Counted from the first letter of the stretch, positions 8,729 to 18,894 are shown. The stretch: 64,000 nucleotides of DNA from Flavihumibacter solisilvae (GCF_000814475.1 NZ_JSVC01000007.1:1-64000); one strand, 5' to 3'. Made by a program: numbers and translations. The notes: generated by a model not told the origin, from the letters alone.

Positions 8729-11203
8729 GTGAATTATCATATAACCGATATCGCTTCAGCTATTAATGCCAGCTGGTTACAGGCTGGCATAGATGGTCAT
8801 GTATCTCATCTCCTGATCGATAGCCGGAAACTGGTTTTTCCGGGCGGCACACTCTTCTTTGCCATCCGCTCCGCGAACCGCGATGGTCACCAGTTCATTG
8901 ATCACCTTTACCATCAGGGCGTGCGGCATTTTGTAGTCAGCACCCCGGTTGATCCGGTTCGTTGGCCCGGGGCAAACCTGCTTCTTGTAGACGATACGCT
9001 TTCGGCACTGCAATTACTTGCCGCACGTCATCGTTCGCAATTTTCCATCCCCGTCATTGGCATTACTGGCAGTAATGGTAAAACAATTGTCAAGGAATGG
9101 CTCAACCAGTTGCTTGAACCTGACCAGCTCATTGTCCGCAGCCCGAGAAGTTATAACTCTCAGATAGGGGTTCCCTTAAGCGTCTGGTTAATTCAGCCTG
9201 CACACCAACTGGGGATTTTCGAGGCCGGGATCTCAAGGGCCGGCGAAATGGATGCCCTCGAAAAAATAATTTACCCCACAATCGGCGTCTTCACGAACCT
9301 TGGTATGGCGCATAGTGAAGGTTTCAGCTCGATGGAAGAAAAGCTGGAAGAAAAATGGAAGCTATTCAGGCATGCAGAAGCGGTCATTTATAAGAAGGGG
9401 AATACACTGGTCGACAATTGGCTCAGGGAAGCCAATCATTCGCGCGGATCACTGTTCAGCTGGGGCTCGGAAGAATCCGCCGACATGCACGTGTACGAAA
9501 TATTTAAAGCCGACAGCTATACTGTCGCAAGGATCAGGTGTGGCACCGCGGAATTTCAACTTAGTATTCCCTTTTCCGACGAAGCTTCTATCGATAACGC
9601 CCTTACCTGCTGTGCCATCATGTTATACCTCGATGTGCCGGTTCAGCGCATCATGGAAAGGATCCCGCAGTTGCACGGAATGGCAATGCGCCTTGAACTG
9701 AAAGAAGGGATCAATCATTGCTCGGTGATCAACGACAGTTACTCAGCCGATCTGAGTTCGCTGGTAGTGGCGCTTGATTTTCTCTCGCAGCAAAAACAGC
9801 ACATCAACAAGACCGTTATACTCTCGGATATCCCGGAAACCGGCCTCACCTCGGTACAATTGTATGAAAACGTCTCACGGCTGCTTCAGCGTTACGGGGT
9901 TAATAGATTACTGGCAATCGGTCCGGTTATCAGTGATCATGCAGATCTGTTCCGGGCGGCGATGATCCAGGTTCAGACCTTCATCTCCACTGAATCATTC
10001 CTGCAGCATTTTGATGAATTGCATTTTCATGAAGAGACCATTCTTGTCAAAGGGGCGAGAAGGTTTGCGTTTGAAGCAATTACTGCGCAGCTGGAAATGC
10101 AGGTACACCAGACCGTGCTGGAGATCAACCTGAATGCCATGCTCAACAATCTCAGGCAATACCAGCAGCAGCTGAGGCCGGGGACGAAACTGATGGCCAT
10201 GGTTAAGGCATTCAGTTATGGCAGCGGAAGTTTTGAGATTGCAAACCTGCTGCAGTTCCACGGTGTGGATTACCTGGCCGTAGCCTATACGGATGAAGGT
10301 GTGGCATTACGGAAAGCAGGCATCCATCTGCCCGTAATGGTTATGAATGCAGCTTCATCCGGATTCTCTTCGCTCGTTGAATACGGGCTAGAACCCGTGC
10401 TATATTCATTGCCGCTGTTCCGCAAGTTTGAATCCTTTATCCGGCAGGAAGGGATCCAGTATTATCCCGTGCACCTGGAAATGGAAACAGGTATGCACCG
10501 ACTGGGATTTGAATCATCGGACTTCCAGGAACTGTTGGTATTGCTGAAAGGCAATAGTTTTCGCATTCAGTCGGTATTCAGCCACCTCGCAGCAAGTGAG
10601 GATCCCCGGCACGATAGTTTTACCCACGACCAGGCAGAATTGTTTGTTCATTACTGCAGTCAGATCGAAGAAACAATTGCCTATCCTTTTATCCGGCATA
10701 TTGAGAATACGGCGGCAATCCTGCGGCATCCGCAATGGCAGTTCGATATGGTTCGCCTTGGAATCGGCCTGTATGGAATTGACAGCAGCGCATTACACCG
10801 GCTGGCGCTCGACGAAGTGTCTACACTGCGGACGACGATCGCCCAGATCAAAAAGCTTTCACCCGGCGAAACGGTGGGATATGGCCGAAGAGGAATTGTA
10901 ACGGATGAAGCCTTAATTGCGACGGTACGGATCGGGTATGCAGACGGTTACCCCCGGGTTCTCGGCAATGGTACCGGCAGGATGCTGGTAAAGGGAAGCC
11001 TTGCGCCGGTGATCGGAAGTGTTTGCATGGATATGACCATGATCGACATAACCGGGATCGATGGCGTAAAAGAAGGGGATGAGGTGATTGTCTTTGGTCA
11101 TGGCCTTTCGGTTTCAACGCTGGCAGGGTGGGCAGGAACCATCCCTTATGAAATGCTGACGGGCATTTCGCAGAGAGTTAAAAGAATTTATTACCAGGAC
11201 TAG
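8729..11203 (+). CDS. MurF-like domain fused to alanine racemase
   Basis: An 824-residue fusion. Residues about 1-450 are a Mur ligase fold (UDP-MurNAc-tripeptide:D-Ala-D-Ala ligase type); about 455-824 are a PLP-dependent alanine racemase that makes D-Ala. In the racemase, Lys493 (MAMVKAFSYGSG) is the PLP lysine, and IGYADGYPR and CMDMTMIDITG match the family. The ligase half keeps GSNGKT (Lys118) but has Ile for the next Thr, GISR in place of GANH, and YSADL in place of YNANP. A separate canonical MurF lies at 36.1-37.3 kb, so the ligase half may be inactive or regulatory (inference). GTG start, 2 bases after terC. Such fusions are common in Bacteroidota. Confidence 0.93.
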   Translation: MNYHITDIASAINASWLQAGIDGHVSHLLIDSRKLVFPGGTLFFAIRSANRDGHQFIDHLYHQGVRHFVVSTPVDPVRWPGANLLLVDDTLSALQLLAARHRSQFSIPVIGITGSNGKTIVKEWLNQLLEPDQLIVRSPRSYNSQIGVPLSVWLIQPAHQLGIFEAGISRAGEMDALEKIIYPTIGVFTNLGMAHSEGFSSMEEKLEEKWKLFRHAEAVIYKKGNTLVDNWLREANHSRGSLFSWGSEESADMHVYEIFKADSYTVARIRCGTAEFQLSIPFSDEASIDNALTCCAIMLYLDVPVQRIMERIPQLHGMAMRLELKEGINHCSVINDSYSADLSSLVVALDFLSQQKQHINKTVILSDIPETGLTSVQLYENVSRLLQRYGVNRLLAIGPVISDHADLFRAAMIQVQTFISTESFLQHFDELHFHEETILVKGARRFAFEAITAQLEMQVHQTVLEINLNAMLNNLRQYQQQLRPGTKLMAMVKAFSYGSGSFEIANLLQFHGVDYLAVAYTDEGVALRKAGIHLPVMVMNAASSGFSSLVEYGLEPVLYSLPLFRKFESFIRQEGIQYYPVHLEMETGMHRLGFESSDFQELLVLLKGNSFRIQSVFSHLAASEDPRHDSFTHDQAELFVHYCSQIEETIAYPFIRHIENTAAILRHPQWQFDMVRLGIGLYGIDSSALHRLALDEVSTLRTTIAQIKKLSPGETVGYGRRGIVTDEALIATVRIGYADGYPRVLGNGTGRMLVKGSLAPVIGSVCMDMTMIDITGIDGVKEGDEVIVFGHGLSVSTLAGWAGTIPYEMLTGISQRVKRIYYQD

Positions 11204-11218
11204 AAAGCCGGCAACGGT

Positions 11219-11226
11219 TATCTTTG
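11219..11226 (+). promoter_or_regulatory. Possible -7 box before lspA
   Basis: TATCTTTG fits the Bacteroidota -7 consensus TAnnTTTG and lies 17 bases upstream of the lspA ATG, in the 40-base gap after murF/alr. No convincing -33 TTG is seen at the right spacing. Confidence 0.3.
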
Positions 11227-11243
11227 TCCCTTTAGCAATAATT

Positions 11244-11960
11244 ATGAAGGCGAGAAATGTAATATTATTGATCATCCTGATATTAGTGGCAGACCAGGCA
11301 TTGAAGGTCTGGGTGAAGACCAGTATGCCCCTGAGTTATCATTGGGATGAGTCGCACCAGCCAATCACTCCCTACGACCGCGGGATCCGTCCGTTCGGAC
11401 AAAATGCCGAATGGGCACAGATCTATTTCGTGGAAAATGAGGGAATGGCATGGGGATGGAAATTCGGCGGTGAGCTTGGAAAAATGGCACTGACTCTTTT
11501 CCGGATGGCGGCAGTACTTTTCGGCATCTGGTACCTGAGGGATATTCTGAGAAAAAGACATCACCGGGGCTTTATTATCTGCGTAGGCCTCATTTTTGCG
11601 GGTGCATTAGGGAACCTGATCGACAGTATGTTTTACGGGTTGATCTTCGAGGAAAGTACATACACATCAGTCGCAAGGATCTTCCCAGAAAAAGGATATG
11701 CCGGGTTTCTCCATGGAAAGGTGGTGGATATGTTTTATTTTCCAATTATCAGGGCAACATATCCCACGTGGTTCCCGTTTGTTGGAGGAGAGGACTTTGA
11801 ATTTTTCAGCCCGGTATTCAATATTGCGGACGCAGCTATTTCGATTGGTGTAATTGCCTTGCTCCTGTTCCAGAAAAGGTTCCTTCAGACGGACAAGGAA
11901 AACAGTAAACAGGCTATCGAAACCAGCACCAGGGTGAATGACGACGTGCAGGTTTCCTAG
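11244..11960 (+). CDS. lspA: Lipoprotein signal peptidase (signal peptidase II)
   Basis: A 238-residue inner-membrane aspartyl protease that cleaves the signal peptide of lipid-modified prolipoproteins. The catalytic pair is Asp127 (LGNLIDS) and Asp195 (FNIADAAIS); the VADQALKVWV motif at 14-23 is also typical. It has four membrane segments. At 238 residues it is longer than the E. coli enzyme because of an extended periplasmic loop (about 130-190), which is usual in Bacteroidota. The next gene is itself a lipoprotein. Confidence 0.95.
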   Translation: MKARNVILLIILILVADQALKVWVKTSMPLSYHWDESHQPITPYDRGIRPFGQNAEWAQIYFVENEGMAWGWKFGGELGKMALTLFRMAAVLFGIWYLRDILRKRHHRGFIICVGLIFAGALGNLIDSMFYGLIFEESTYTSVARIFPEKGYAGFLHGKVVDMFYFPIIRATYPTWFPFVGGEDFEFFSPVFNIADAAISIGVIALLLFQKRFLQTDKENSKQAIETSTRVNDDVQVS

Positions 11961-11975
11961 CGAAAATACACGACT

Positions 11976-12452
11976 ATGCAAAAAAGCCTTCCGATTCTAT
12001 TAGCCGTAGCCCTTATGGCTTTATTCGCCTCCTGTACCAAAGAAAACAGTTTTGAAGAAGGATCAGGGAAAGCCAATATCTACACCTGGCGGTTTGTGGA
12101 AGGCGGCCAGGAATATTCAGGGATTATGGATACGGCTTATGTGGAAGAGGTGACAGGCATAAAAGTACTGTCTGCCGAAGGCGTTAGTAATGACGGAATG
12201 GATAATATCATGCTTGCGGTAGGCGCATTGAATGATATTCAACCCGGAACCTATACCTCCCCCGAAGCACTTTTTAATTACCTCAACAACGGAAATATCA
12301 AATATGAAGTTGATATGAGCCGGATGAATTTTTCTATTATCATCACTTCAATAAATTCCGAAAGTGTCAGTGGCACTTTTTCCGGAACAGTTTTCGGCGA
12401 AGACGGATCGGATCGCGAAATAACTGAAGGTACTTTCACCGCACCGCTTTAA
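11976..12452 (+). CDS. Hypothetical lipoprotein
   Basis: A 158-residue protein with a lipoprotein signal peptide (hydrophobic 4-17, lipobox FASC with Cys20, followed by TKEN). The mature part is about 138 residues, apparently all beta, acidic, with no motif I recognise. It is probably anchored in the outer or inner membrane facing the periplasm. It begins 15 bases after lspA and appears to be the last gene of the gldF operon. Confidence 0.8.
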   Translation: MQKSLPILLAVALMALFASCTKENSFEEGSGKANIYTWRFVEGGQEYSGIMDTAYVEEVTGIKVLSAEGVSNDGMDNIMLAVGALNDIQPGTYTSPEALFNYLNNGNIKYEVDMSRMNFSIIITSINSESVSGTFSGTVFGEDGSDREITEGTFTAPL

Positions 12453-12477
12453 ATCGTTCAACCATATTAAAGAGAAA

Positions 12478-12500
12478 GCCCCGCCTGGAAAGGCTGGGGC
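12478..12500. terminator. GC-rich hairpin after the lspA operon
   Basis: GCCCC plus GCCT pair with AGGC plus GGGGC around a GGAA tetraloop, with one bulged T. It lies between two convergent genes, 26 bases after the lipoprotein stop. No T-run follows on the plus strand, so efficiency is uncertain. Confidence 0.5.
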
Positions 12501-12615
12501 GCTAAACCCTATATTCGAAATTGACAACATTTCCTTTTAAACCAAGCCTTTGGTTTTTCAGTGGATATTGGTCGTCAAGAAAATATAAGGAACGGACCAA
12601 AACAGAACATGAGTA

Positions 12616-14991
12616 TTATTTATTCATTTTAATTACTTTTTTCTGGATCACTTCACCCTTCATTTTTAATGTCAGCACATACGTTCCCGCCGACAGTAAA
12701 GTTGTATTGGCTATAACGTGATTACTGTTTCCTTTATGCACTTTAAGGGCGATTTTTTTCACTCCTTTCCCGAGCATGTCACTTAATTCGAGCTCGGCGT
12801 CGCCATTTTCAGGGGAAATGATCTCAAATGACAACTGGCTGGTAAATGGATTCTGCAATGGTTTCAGGGCAAGCGAGCCTAAAACTGAGGCGAAAGGCTG
12901 CACAGTTACCTGGTGGGTATATTTGGTCTTGTCCAGGTGTACCATCTTGATCCGGTAGTAGGTTGTTTTATATACCTGTCCCGCATCGAGATCAGCATAA
13001 CTGTTCTGCCCACCCGCCACAATAGCGGAGACTTCCGCCACCTGTTTCCAGTTCAGTTGGTCTGTGCTTTTTTCAATCACGTACATTATGCCTTCCGTTT
13101 CATTCACAGCATCCCAGTTAAGGTTTACCCCACTGTTTATATTCCTTGCCCTGAATGAAGTGATATCTGTACTAAGTACCCACTGACAATTGTTTACGTA
13201 TATAACTACGCTTTTGGAATCGAGAAATGAACAACTGTTGTTGTTAAGATTATCTAGGGTCGTGGCGATCCGCAGGCGGACAATATTTCCGTGCGCCCCA
13301 CTGTCGCCAAGGAAGTTTACAGCAGGAACGGTGTACTTATATGTACCACTGGAATCGATAAGATCAGATTGCGGAACTGTTCCCGAACTGTGATTTGACC
13401 AGGTGGCACCGCCGTCCAAACTTCTCTCCCAACGCCAGGAGGTGTAGTTATTAAAGAAGGTCCGTACGTCAGCTTCAAAATCTACCGGGTTGCCAAAACA
13501 TACAGATGCGTTTCCGTATGGTTTCATAGTAAGATTGGGCGAACATGTTGATACGGTAATGTCATCCATGACCCAGTCATTTCCACCACCGCCCTGGGCA
13601 TTATTCCGTATGCTGAAAACCACAGCATTCTGGGTTGCACCAGTAGTAAATGTGAATCCTTTTTTTACCCAGCCGCCATAAGCGATCTCCCCGGTACTGT
13701 AACGGTCAATTCCGTCAAGAACAAATGTCAGGTTGGGTAAAACCCCATTCCCGTTCTGTCGCGTCAGGTTAGCATCCCAGCTGCAATAGGTACATACATT
13801 CCTCACCCATGCCGAAAACTCATAAGTGGTATTTGGACACAGGCCGGTAATCGACTGCCTGTATGCTTCGCCGGTAACATAATTGGAGTTAACCAACAGC
13901 ATATACCCGCCATTTACACCATTGGCCGGCGGCAGGTTGCCTGCGGCGTCATTTGTTCCCGTATGATCTCCGATAATATCCCAGGAACTAAACATCCGGT
14001 TATTACAGTTATTTGCGGTGGTCGTCGGCGGTGAGATGGAACTACAGTTAGGATCTCTTTTTACAGTAGCATTGGCATTACCTGAGGCCTGGCGCGGACT
14101 TGTATTTTTTGTAACGGCATACATCCCGTCATCCACGGCGCTATTATAATTTGGGTTAGAGATGTAATTAAAACCGGGGATCGGAAACTGCAAAGCCGTT
14201 GAACGGCCAAGGCTGGTGCCGTTGCCGAATGTTCCGCTAAATTCATCTGCAAAGTTTGTCCCTGATTTGTTGGAGCATAAAGGCTGTGGCCTGGAGATCT
14301 GGATATAGAAGTTTGAGACACCGAGGTTCAGGTTTTCGGAATATTTAGCGTTGGAAGACAGGGCATAAAAGAACCTGGCATTCCCTAATTCAATAATGCT
14401 TCCTACTGCCCCGGTTACCTTTACCCGGAAAGCTGTTGAAAAGAGATGGCCGGAATACCATTTTGGGGTGTTTCCCGCGGCTTGAGTATTAACATTGACT
14501 GAACCGCCGCCTGTCAGAGTGGTTTGAGCATTATTGGTAACGTTGCCGACACCACTGCTGCCAAGGTTGATTCTGATCCGGTACTGGCCGGGCAAAGGTG
14601 AAGCCAGGTATGTACCCGCGTCATCGCCTGCATTGCTTGAATATTCCCTGAATGCCACACCCTCATTGGTGATAACCTGCAGTGCCTTTGAGCCGGTGAT
14701 CATGGTAGTATTTGTAGGCAGGTCATCATAATACCTCATCTGGTAAATATTCGAGGCATACGAATTTTCAGTTCCCTTCCACCTGATATGTACGCTGTAA
14801 CGAATTTCAAGTGTATCTCCCGGTTCAACAGGTCCTCCAACAGTTCGTTTACTGACGTTTACATAGCTATATCCATTGGTAACCTGTGCTGGCACCTGTG
14901 CCCGTACCGTGGCCATGCTTGTCACCAGTAAGAGAAGTATATATGTAAGTCGAACTAGGAATACACAGTTTGATGTGTAAAGTTTGTCCAT
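12616..14991 (-). CDS. Secreted T9SS cargo protein with C-terminal sorting domain
   Basis: A 791-residue secreted protein. A Sec signal peptide spans 1-31 (cleavage after TVRA). Visible parts are a beta-rich N-terminal region (about 32-235), a jelly-roll or carbohydrate-binding-like segment (about 300-480, ending near WVMDDITVSTC), an Ig-like segment with DGGATWSN and SGTYKYTVPA, a fibronectin III-like domain (YVIEKSTDQLNWKQV), and a roughly 80-residue type A sorting domain ending VIQKKVIKMNK. The sorting domain is recognised by the T9SS (PorU/PorV at 39-44 kb), which exports and usually attaches the protein to the cell surface. No catalytic motif is evident, so it is likely an adhesin or binding protein. 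Confidence 0.85.
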   Translation of the reverse strand: MDKLYTSNCVFLVRLTYILLLLVTSMATVRAQVPAQVTNGYSYVNVSKRTVGGPVEPGDTLEIRYSVHIRWKGTENSYASNIYQMRYYDDLPTNTTMITGSKALQVITNEGVAFREYSSNAGDDAGTYLASPLPGQYRIRINLGSSGVGNVTNNAQTTLTGGGSVNVNTQAAGNTPKWYSGHLFSTAFRVKVTGAVGSIIELGNARFFYALSSNAKYSENLNLGVSNFYIQISRPQPLCSNKSGTNFADEFSGTFGNGTSLGRSTALQFPIPGFNYISNPNYNSAVDDGMYAVTKNTSPRQASGNANATVKRDPNCSSISPPTTTANNCNNRMFSSWDIIGDHTGTNDAAGNLPPANGVNGGYMLLVNSNYVTGEAYRQSITGLCPNTTYEFSAWVRNVCTYCSWDANLTRQNGNGVLPNLTFVLDGIDRYSTGEIAYGGWVKKGFTFTTGATQNAVVFSIRNNAQGGGGNDWVMDDITVSTCSPNLTMKPYGNASVCFGNPVDFEADVRTFFNNYTSWRWERSLDGGATWSNHSSGTVPQSDLIDSSGTYKYTVPAVNFLGDSGAHGNIVRLRIATTLDNLNNNSCSFLDSKSVVIYVNNCQWVLSTDITSFRARNINSGVNLNWDAVNETEGIMYVIEKSTDQLNWKQVAEVSAIVAGGQNSYADLDAGQVYKTTYYRIKMVHLDKTKYTHQVTVQPFASVLGSLALKPLQNPFTSQLSFEIISPENGDAELELSDMLGKGVKKIALKVHKGNSNHVIANTTLLSAGTYVLTLKMKGEVIQKKVIKMNK

Positions 14992-15124
14992 AGCTTCGGA
15001 TAATTTCTTTCTAAAAGGATAATTGGCAAGGCTAAGATATACATGGAACCACTTAAGTAACGACTAATTGCCCAACTCATTGTCTATGAAAAGGGCGCAT
15101 TCATCGAAAAGGGTATAAACGCGC

Positions 15125-15152
15125 AAAGCCCGTTTCGTAAGAAACGGGCTTT
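15125..15152. terminator. Perfect 12-bp hairpin between fumC and the T9SS cargo gene
   Basis: AAAGCCCGTTTC (15125-15136) pairs perfectly with GAAACGGGCTTT (15141-15152) around a GTAA loop. It lies 28 bases past the fumC stop on the minus strand and is the likely fumC terminator. The rest of this 189-base gap shows nothing else. Confidence 0.65.
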
Positions 15153-15180
15153 CACAATCGGAAGAAACGGAGTCTTCCTG

Positions 15181-16578
15181 TTATATTTCCCCCACCATTT
15201 TCGCGGGAATTACATACTTGTCGAACTCATCGGCTGTGAGATAGCCGAGTTTAACTGCCATTTCCTTCAGTGTGGTACCTTCCTTATGCGCTTTCTGCGC
15301 GATTTCTGCCGCTTTATAGTACCCGATATGCGGGTTTAGGGAAGTTACGAGCATCAATGAATTGTTCACATGTTTATTGATGTTCGCTTCGATCGGTTCA
15401 ATGCCTGTAGCGCACTTGTCATTAAAGCTGACACATCCTTCACCGATAAGCCTTGCGCTGTGCAGGAAATTATAGATCATAACGGGCTTGAACACGTTCA
15501 ATTCAAAATGACCTGTTGCACCGCCGATATTTATGGCCACATCATTGCCCATCACCTGTGCCGCGATCATAGTCAGCGCCTCGCACTGCGTAGGGTTAAC
15601 CTTACCGGGCATGATTGAAGAGCCTGGCTCATTATCAGGAATAAAAAGTTCCCCGATACCGGAACGCGGACCGCTGGACAACATGCGAATATCATTTGCA
15701 ATCTTCATCAGGCTCACCGCAACAGTCTTAAGTGCACCATGCGACTCCACGATGGCATCATGCGCAGCCAACGCTTCAAATTTGTTTTCTGCTGTAATAA
15801 AAGGAAGCCCGGTCAGGGACGCAATATGCTTTGCCACATTTTCAGCATAGTTCTTTGGTGTGTTGATCCCGGTTCCTACTGCAGTGCCCCCGAGCGCCAG
15901 CTCCGAAAGGTGGGCAAGTGTATTTTTGATGGCACGAAGTCCATGATCCAGCTGCGATACATACCCGCTGAATTCCTGTCCAACTGTAAGCGGTGTCGCA
16001 TCCATGAAATGCGTACGACCGATCTTAACCACATTCATGTAACGCTGGCTCTTTTCTGCAAGTGTATTCCGCAGCTTTTCAATGCCGGGGATAGTTACTT
16101 CTACGAGCATCTTGTATGCAGCAATATGCATCGCTGTGGGAAAAGTGTCATTCGACGACTGCGACTTATTTACATCATCATTCGGATGCAGGAATTTCTC
16201 TTTGTCAGCCAACTGTCCACCGTTCATGACATGACCCCGGTATGCAACCACCTCATTCACATTCATATTGCTTTGCGTACCGGAACCGGTCTGCCATACC
16301 ACCAGTGGGAAGTACTGGTCAAGTTTGCCTTCCAGGATCTCATCACATACCTTACCTATCAGGTCCGATTTTTCCTTCGGGAGTACACCAGCTTCAAAGT
16401 TTGTAAGTGCCGCCGCTTTCTTCAGGTATGCAAATGCCCTGATAATCTCTAAAGGCATTTTATTCGTATCCTGGGCAATCCTGAAGTTTTCGATACTGCG
16501 CTGTGTCTGCGCACCATAATATGCATCGACAGGCACCTTTACTTCACCCATCGTGTCTTTTTCTATTCTGTAATCCAT
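15181..16578 (-). CDS. fumC: Fumarate hydratase, class II
   Basis: A 465-residue TCA-cycle enzyme interconverting fumarate and malate. The superfamily signature [11 protein letters not shown] is at 319-329, with the catalytic serine in the SS pair. His190 ([11 protein letters not shown]) and [14 protein letters not shown] (97-110) complete the active site. The open frame extends 60 codons upstream, but [16 protein letters not shown] is the normal FumC N-terminus, so 16578 is the start. It lies 46 bases downstream of the enoyl-CoA hydratase and may be cotranscribed or have its own promoter in that gap. Confidence 0.96.
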   Translation of the reverse strand: MDYRIEKDTMGEVKVPVDAYYGAQTQRSIENFRIAQDTNKMPLEIIRAFAYLKKAAALTNFEAGVLPKEKSDLIGKVCDEILEGKLDQYFPLVVWQTGSGTQSNMNVNEVVAYRGHVMNGGQLADKEKFLHPNDDVNKSQSSNDTFPTAMHIAAYKMLVEVTIPGIEKLRNTLAEKSQRYMNVVKIGRTHFMDATPLTVGQEFSGYVSQLDHGLRAIKNTLAHLSELALGGTAVGTGINTPKNYAENVAKHIASLTGLPFITAENKFEALAAHDAIVESHGALKTVAVSLMKIANDIRMLSSGPRSGIGELFIPDNEPGSSIMPGKVNPTQCEALTMIAAQVMGNDVAINIGGATGHFELNVFKPVMIYNFLHSARLIGEGCVSFNDKCATGIEPIEANINKHVNNSLMLVTSLNPHIGYYKAAEIAQKAHKEGTTLKEMAVKLGYLTADEFDKYVIPAKMVGEI

Positions 16579-16624
16579 GTGGCAAAATGTTTGGTAATGG
16601 ACCGCGAAGTTAGCAGGGAAATGG

Positions 16625-17404
16625 TTACGAGCCCCTGAACTCAGGCGTCCTTTTTTCGAGGAACGCCTTTGCTCCCTCCTTCGCATCAGCTGTATCAAAG
16701 AGTTCTCCGAACGCTGCAACTTCGCGCGATAGTCCGCCGGCATCGCCCAGTGCTGCAATATTGGTTAGGGCGATGATGCGGGAAATAGCCATCGGCGCCT
16801 TTGAAATGATGGTTTTCAGAATGGTTGTCGTCCGCGGCAGCAGTTCGTCCGCAGTCGTTACATGGTTTACCAGTCCAAGCGACAGCGCTTCGCGTGCATC
16901 GATCATTGCCCCGGTAAGCATCAGCTCCATGGCTTTCCCTTTGCCAACCAGCTGGGTAAGTCGCTGGGTTCCCCCATAACCGGGTATCAGTCCCAGGTTT
17001 ACTTCAGGCTGACCGAATCTTGCATTTTCTGATGCCAGCCTGAAATGACAGGCCATGGCCAGCTCACAACCACCGCCGAGCGCAAAACCATTTACTGCGG
17101 CTACGATAGGTTTTGGCGCATTTTCAATCCGGCTGAACACCTGTTCCTGGCCTTTCTCGGCAAGACTCTTCCCGCCGGTTCCATCCAGCTCAAGGAATTC
17201 ACTGATATCGGCACCGGCGACGAAACTTTTGGGTCCGGCACCTGTGATAACGGCCGCAGCAATATCATTGTCCGTATAAATCCTGGAAATGACATCTGCC
17301 AGTTCCGTAATTACGGTCCGGTTCAATGCATTCAGTTTATCAGGTCGGTTGATCGTTACCGTTAGGATGCGGTCTTCGACCGAAGTGAGCAGCGTCTGGT
17401 ACAT
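16625..17404 (-). CDS. Enoyl-CoA hydratase/isomerase family protein
   Basis: A 259-residue crotonase-fold enzyme, full length for enoyl-CoA hydratases. The oxyanion-hole segments are [12 protein letters not shown] (59-70) and [14 protein letters not shown]; the two catalytic glutamates are Glu114 and Glu134 ([17 protein letters not shown]). It probably hydrates short-chain trans-2-enoyl-CoA in beta-oxidation or branched-chain acyl-CoA breakdown. It is 10 bases downstream of a B12-binding domain gene, which hints at a shared acyl-CoA pathway. The exact substrate is not readable. Confidence 0.92.
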   Translation of the reverse strand: MYQTLLTSVEDRILTVTINRPDKLNALNRTVITELADVISRIYTDNDIAAAVITGAGPKSFVAGADISEFLELDGTGGKSLAEKGQEQVFSRIENAPKPIVAAVNGFALGGGCELAMACHFRLASENARFGQPEVNLGLIPGYGGTQRLTQLVGKGKAMELMLTGAMIDAREALSLGLVNHVTTADELLPRTTTILKTIISKAPMAISRIIALTNIAALGDAGGLSREVAAFGELFDTADAKEGAKAFLEKRTPEFRGS

Positions 17405-17414
17405 AAAAAATATT

Positions 17415-17831
17415 TCAGAATTTCCTGTGTTCCTTTACCCAGCCTTTGATGTAACCTGCAATCTCCGAGGTTGTCGTTCCGGGTACGAATAATTTTCCTA
17501 CGCCCATCCCAAGCAGTGATTGCATATCTTCTTCAGGAATGATTCCGCCCCCGGTGAGCAGCACATCATCCATTCCTTTATCTTTCATCAGCTCGATAAT
17601 ACGTGGAAACACTGTCATGTGCGCACCGCTCAGGATACTGATACCGATGGCATCCACATCTTCCTGCAGGGCAGCATTCACAACCATCTCGGGAGTCTGG
17701 CGTAAACCGGTATAGATGACTTCCATGCCGGAGTCGCGTAAAGCAGTAGCAATCACTTTGGCACCGCGATCATGGCCGTCAAGTCCGACCTTGGCAACCA
17801 GTACGCGTATGGGACGATTTATTGTAGTCAT
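17415..17831 (-). CDS. Standalone cobalamin-binding domain of an acyl-CoA mutase
   Basis: A 138-residue protein that is only a B12-binding Rossmann-type domain. The base-off signature DxHxxG is Asp18-His20-Gly23 ([11 protein letters not shown]); SILSGAH (65-71) and [12 protein letters not shown] (91-102) complete the site. His20 would ligate cobalt. It matches the C-terminal domain of methylmalonyl-CoA mutase and the small subunit of isobutyryl-CoA-type mutases, so it needs a large catalytic subunit, which is not in this window. It is cotranscribed with an enoyl-CoA hydratase; methylmalonyl-CoA epimerase is 15 kb away. Confidence 0.88.
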   Translation of the reverse strand: MTTINRPIRVLVAKVGLDGHDRGAKVIATALRDSGMEVIYTGLRQTPEMVVNAALQEDVDAIGISILSGAHMTVFPRIIELMKDKGMDDVLLTGGGIIPEEDMQSLLGMGVGKLFVPGTTTSEIAGYIKGWVKEHRKF

Positions 17832-17899
17832 ATGGCTGGGTAAAGATAGGGAGGTTTGCGTTTTGAGGTTATATTTAAGTACTGTTACAAAATAGCATT

Positions 17900-18892
17900 A
17901 TGAACTACCGGCAATTCGGCAATACATCACTCCAGGTCAGTGAAACAGGCTTTGGTGCCTGGGCAATCGGTGGCAACGCAATGGTTGGAAATGTTCCCAT
18001 CGGCTGGGGTGCTACCGATGATAATCTCGCTGCTGCTGCCATTCATGAAAGCCTGGCACAGGGACTGAATTTTTTTGATACGGCAGATTTTTATGGACTG
18101 GGACATTCGGAAGAATTACTTGGAAAAGTGCTCAAAGGAAAACAGGATGTAATCATTGCCACCAAGGTTGGCCACCGGAATATCGATGAAAATATTGTGC
18201 TGGATTATTCCGGCAATTACATCCAGAAAGCGTGTGAACAAAGCCTGCAAAGACTGCAACGGGATGTGATCGATTATTACCAGTTGCATTCGGCCCGGCT
18301 GAAACATCTTCAGAACGGTGAATGCATTGACGCAATGGAAACATTGAAACGCCAGGGAAAAATCCGTTACTGGGGATTGTCACTCAATACTTTTGAACCG
18401 GCACCTGAAGCTGAATTCATGATGTCAAATAATGTGGGTGATGGGTTTCAGCTTGTGTTTAATCTCATTAACCAGCAGGCGCTTGAGATTATGGGAAAAG
18501 CATCCGGTGAAGGCTATGGAATTATCGCCCGCATGCCATTGCAGTTCGGATTGCTCACCGGGAAGTTCACCCGCGAAAGGAAATTCGGTGCCGACGACCA
18601 CCGCAACTTCCGTCTCACGCCGGAGATTATGGATGAAGCACTTACCATCCTGGAAGAAGACATCTGGCCCCTGTGCAACAAATACCAGTGCACGAAAACT
18701 GCTCTCGCACTGGCATTTGTACTCAGTTTCCCTGAAGTCAGCACCATAATCCCTGGTATCCGGACAGTTGAACAGGCTCGTGAGAATACTGCGTCATCCA
18801 TCACGCTGTCGAAGGAAGACAAGGCTTTACTTACTTCTTTATTTACCGCCCGCTGGAAGCCGCTTCTCAATCGGATGCAGGCCCTGGGATAA
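17900..18892 (+). CDS. Aldo/keto reductase
   Basis: A 330-residue NADPH-dependent oxidoreductase with a TIM-barrel fold. The catalytic tetrad is Asp60 (FFDTADFYG), Tyr65, Lys89 (IIATKVG) and His130 (YYQLHSAR). The C-terminal cofactor-binding part includes STIIPGIRTVEQARENT. Substrate unknown; this subgroup covers general aldehyde and sugar ketone reductases. It is divergent from the B12-domain gene and convergent with gltX, whose stop is 2 bases away. Confidence 0.92.
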   Translation: MNYRQFGNTSLQVSETGFGAWAIGGNAMVGNVPIGWGATDDNLAAAAIHESLAQGLNFFDTADFYGLGHSEELLGKVLKGKQDVIIATKVGHRNIDENIVLDYSGNYIQKACEQSLQRLQRDVIDYYQLHSARLKHLQNGECIDAMETLKRQGKIRYWGLSLNTFEPAPEAEFMMSNNVGDGFQLVFNLINQQALEIMGKASGEGYGIIARMPLQFGLLTGKFTRERKFGADDHRNFRLTPEIMDEALTILEEDIWPLCNKYQCTKTALALAFVLSFPEVSTIIPGIRTVEQARENTASSITLSKEDKALLTSLFTARWKPLLNRMQALG

Positions 18893-18894
18893 GG

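Noticed and set aside
15739-16452. 237-residue frame opposite fumC
   Set aside because: Antisense shadow of fumC; no family features.
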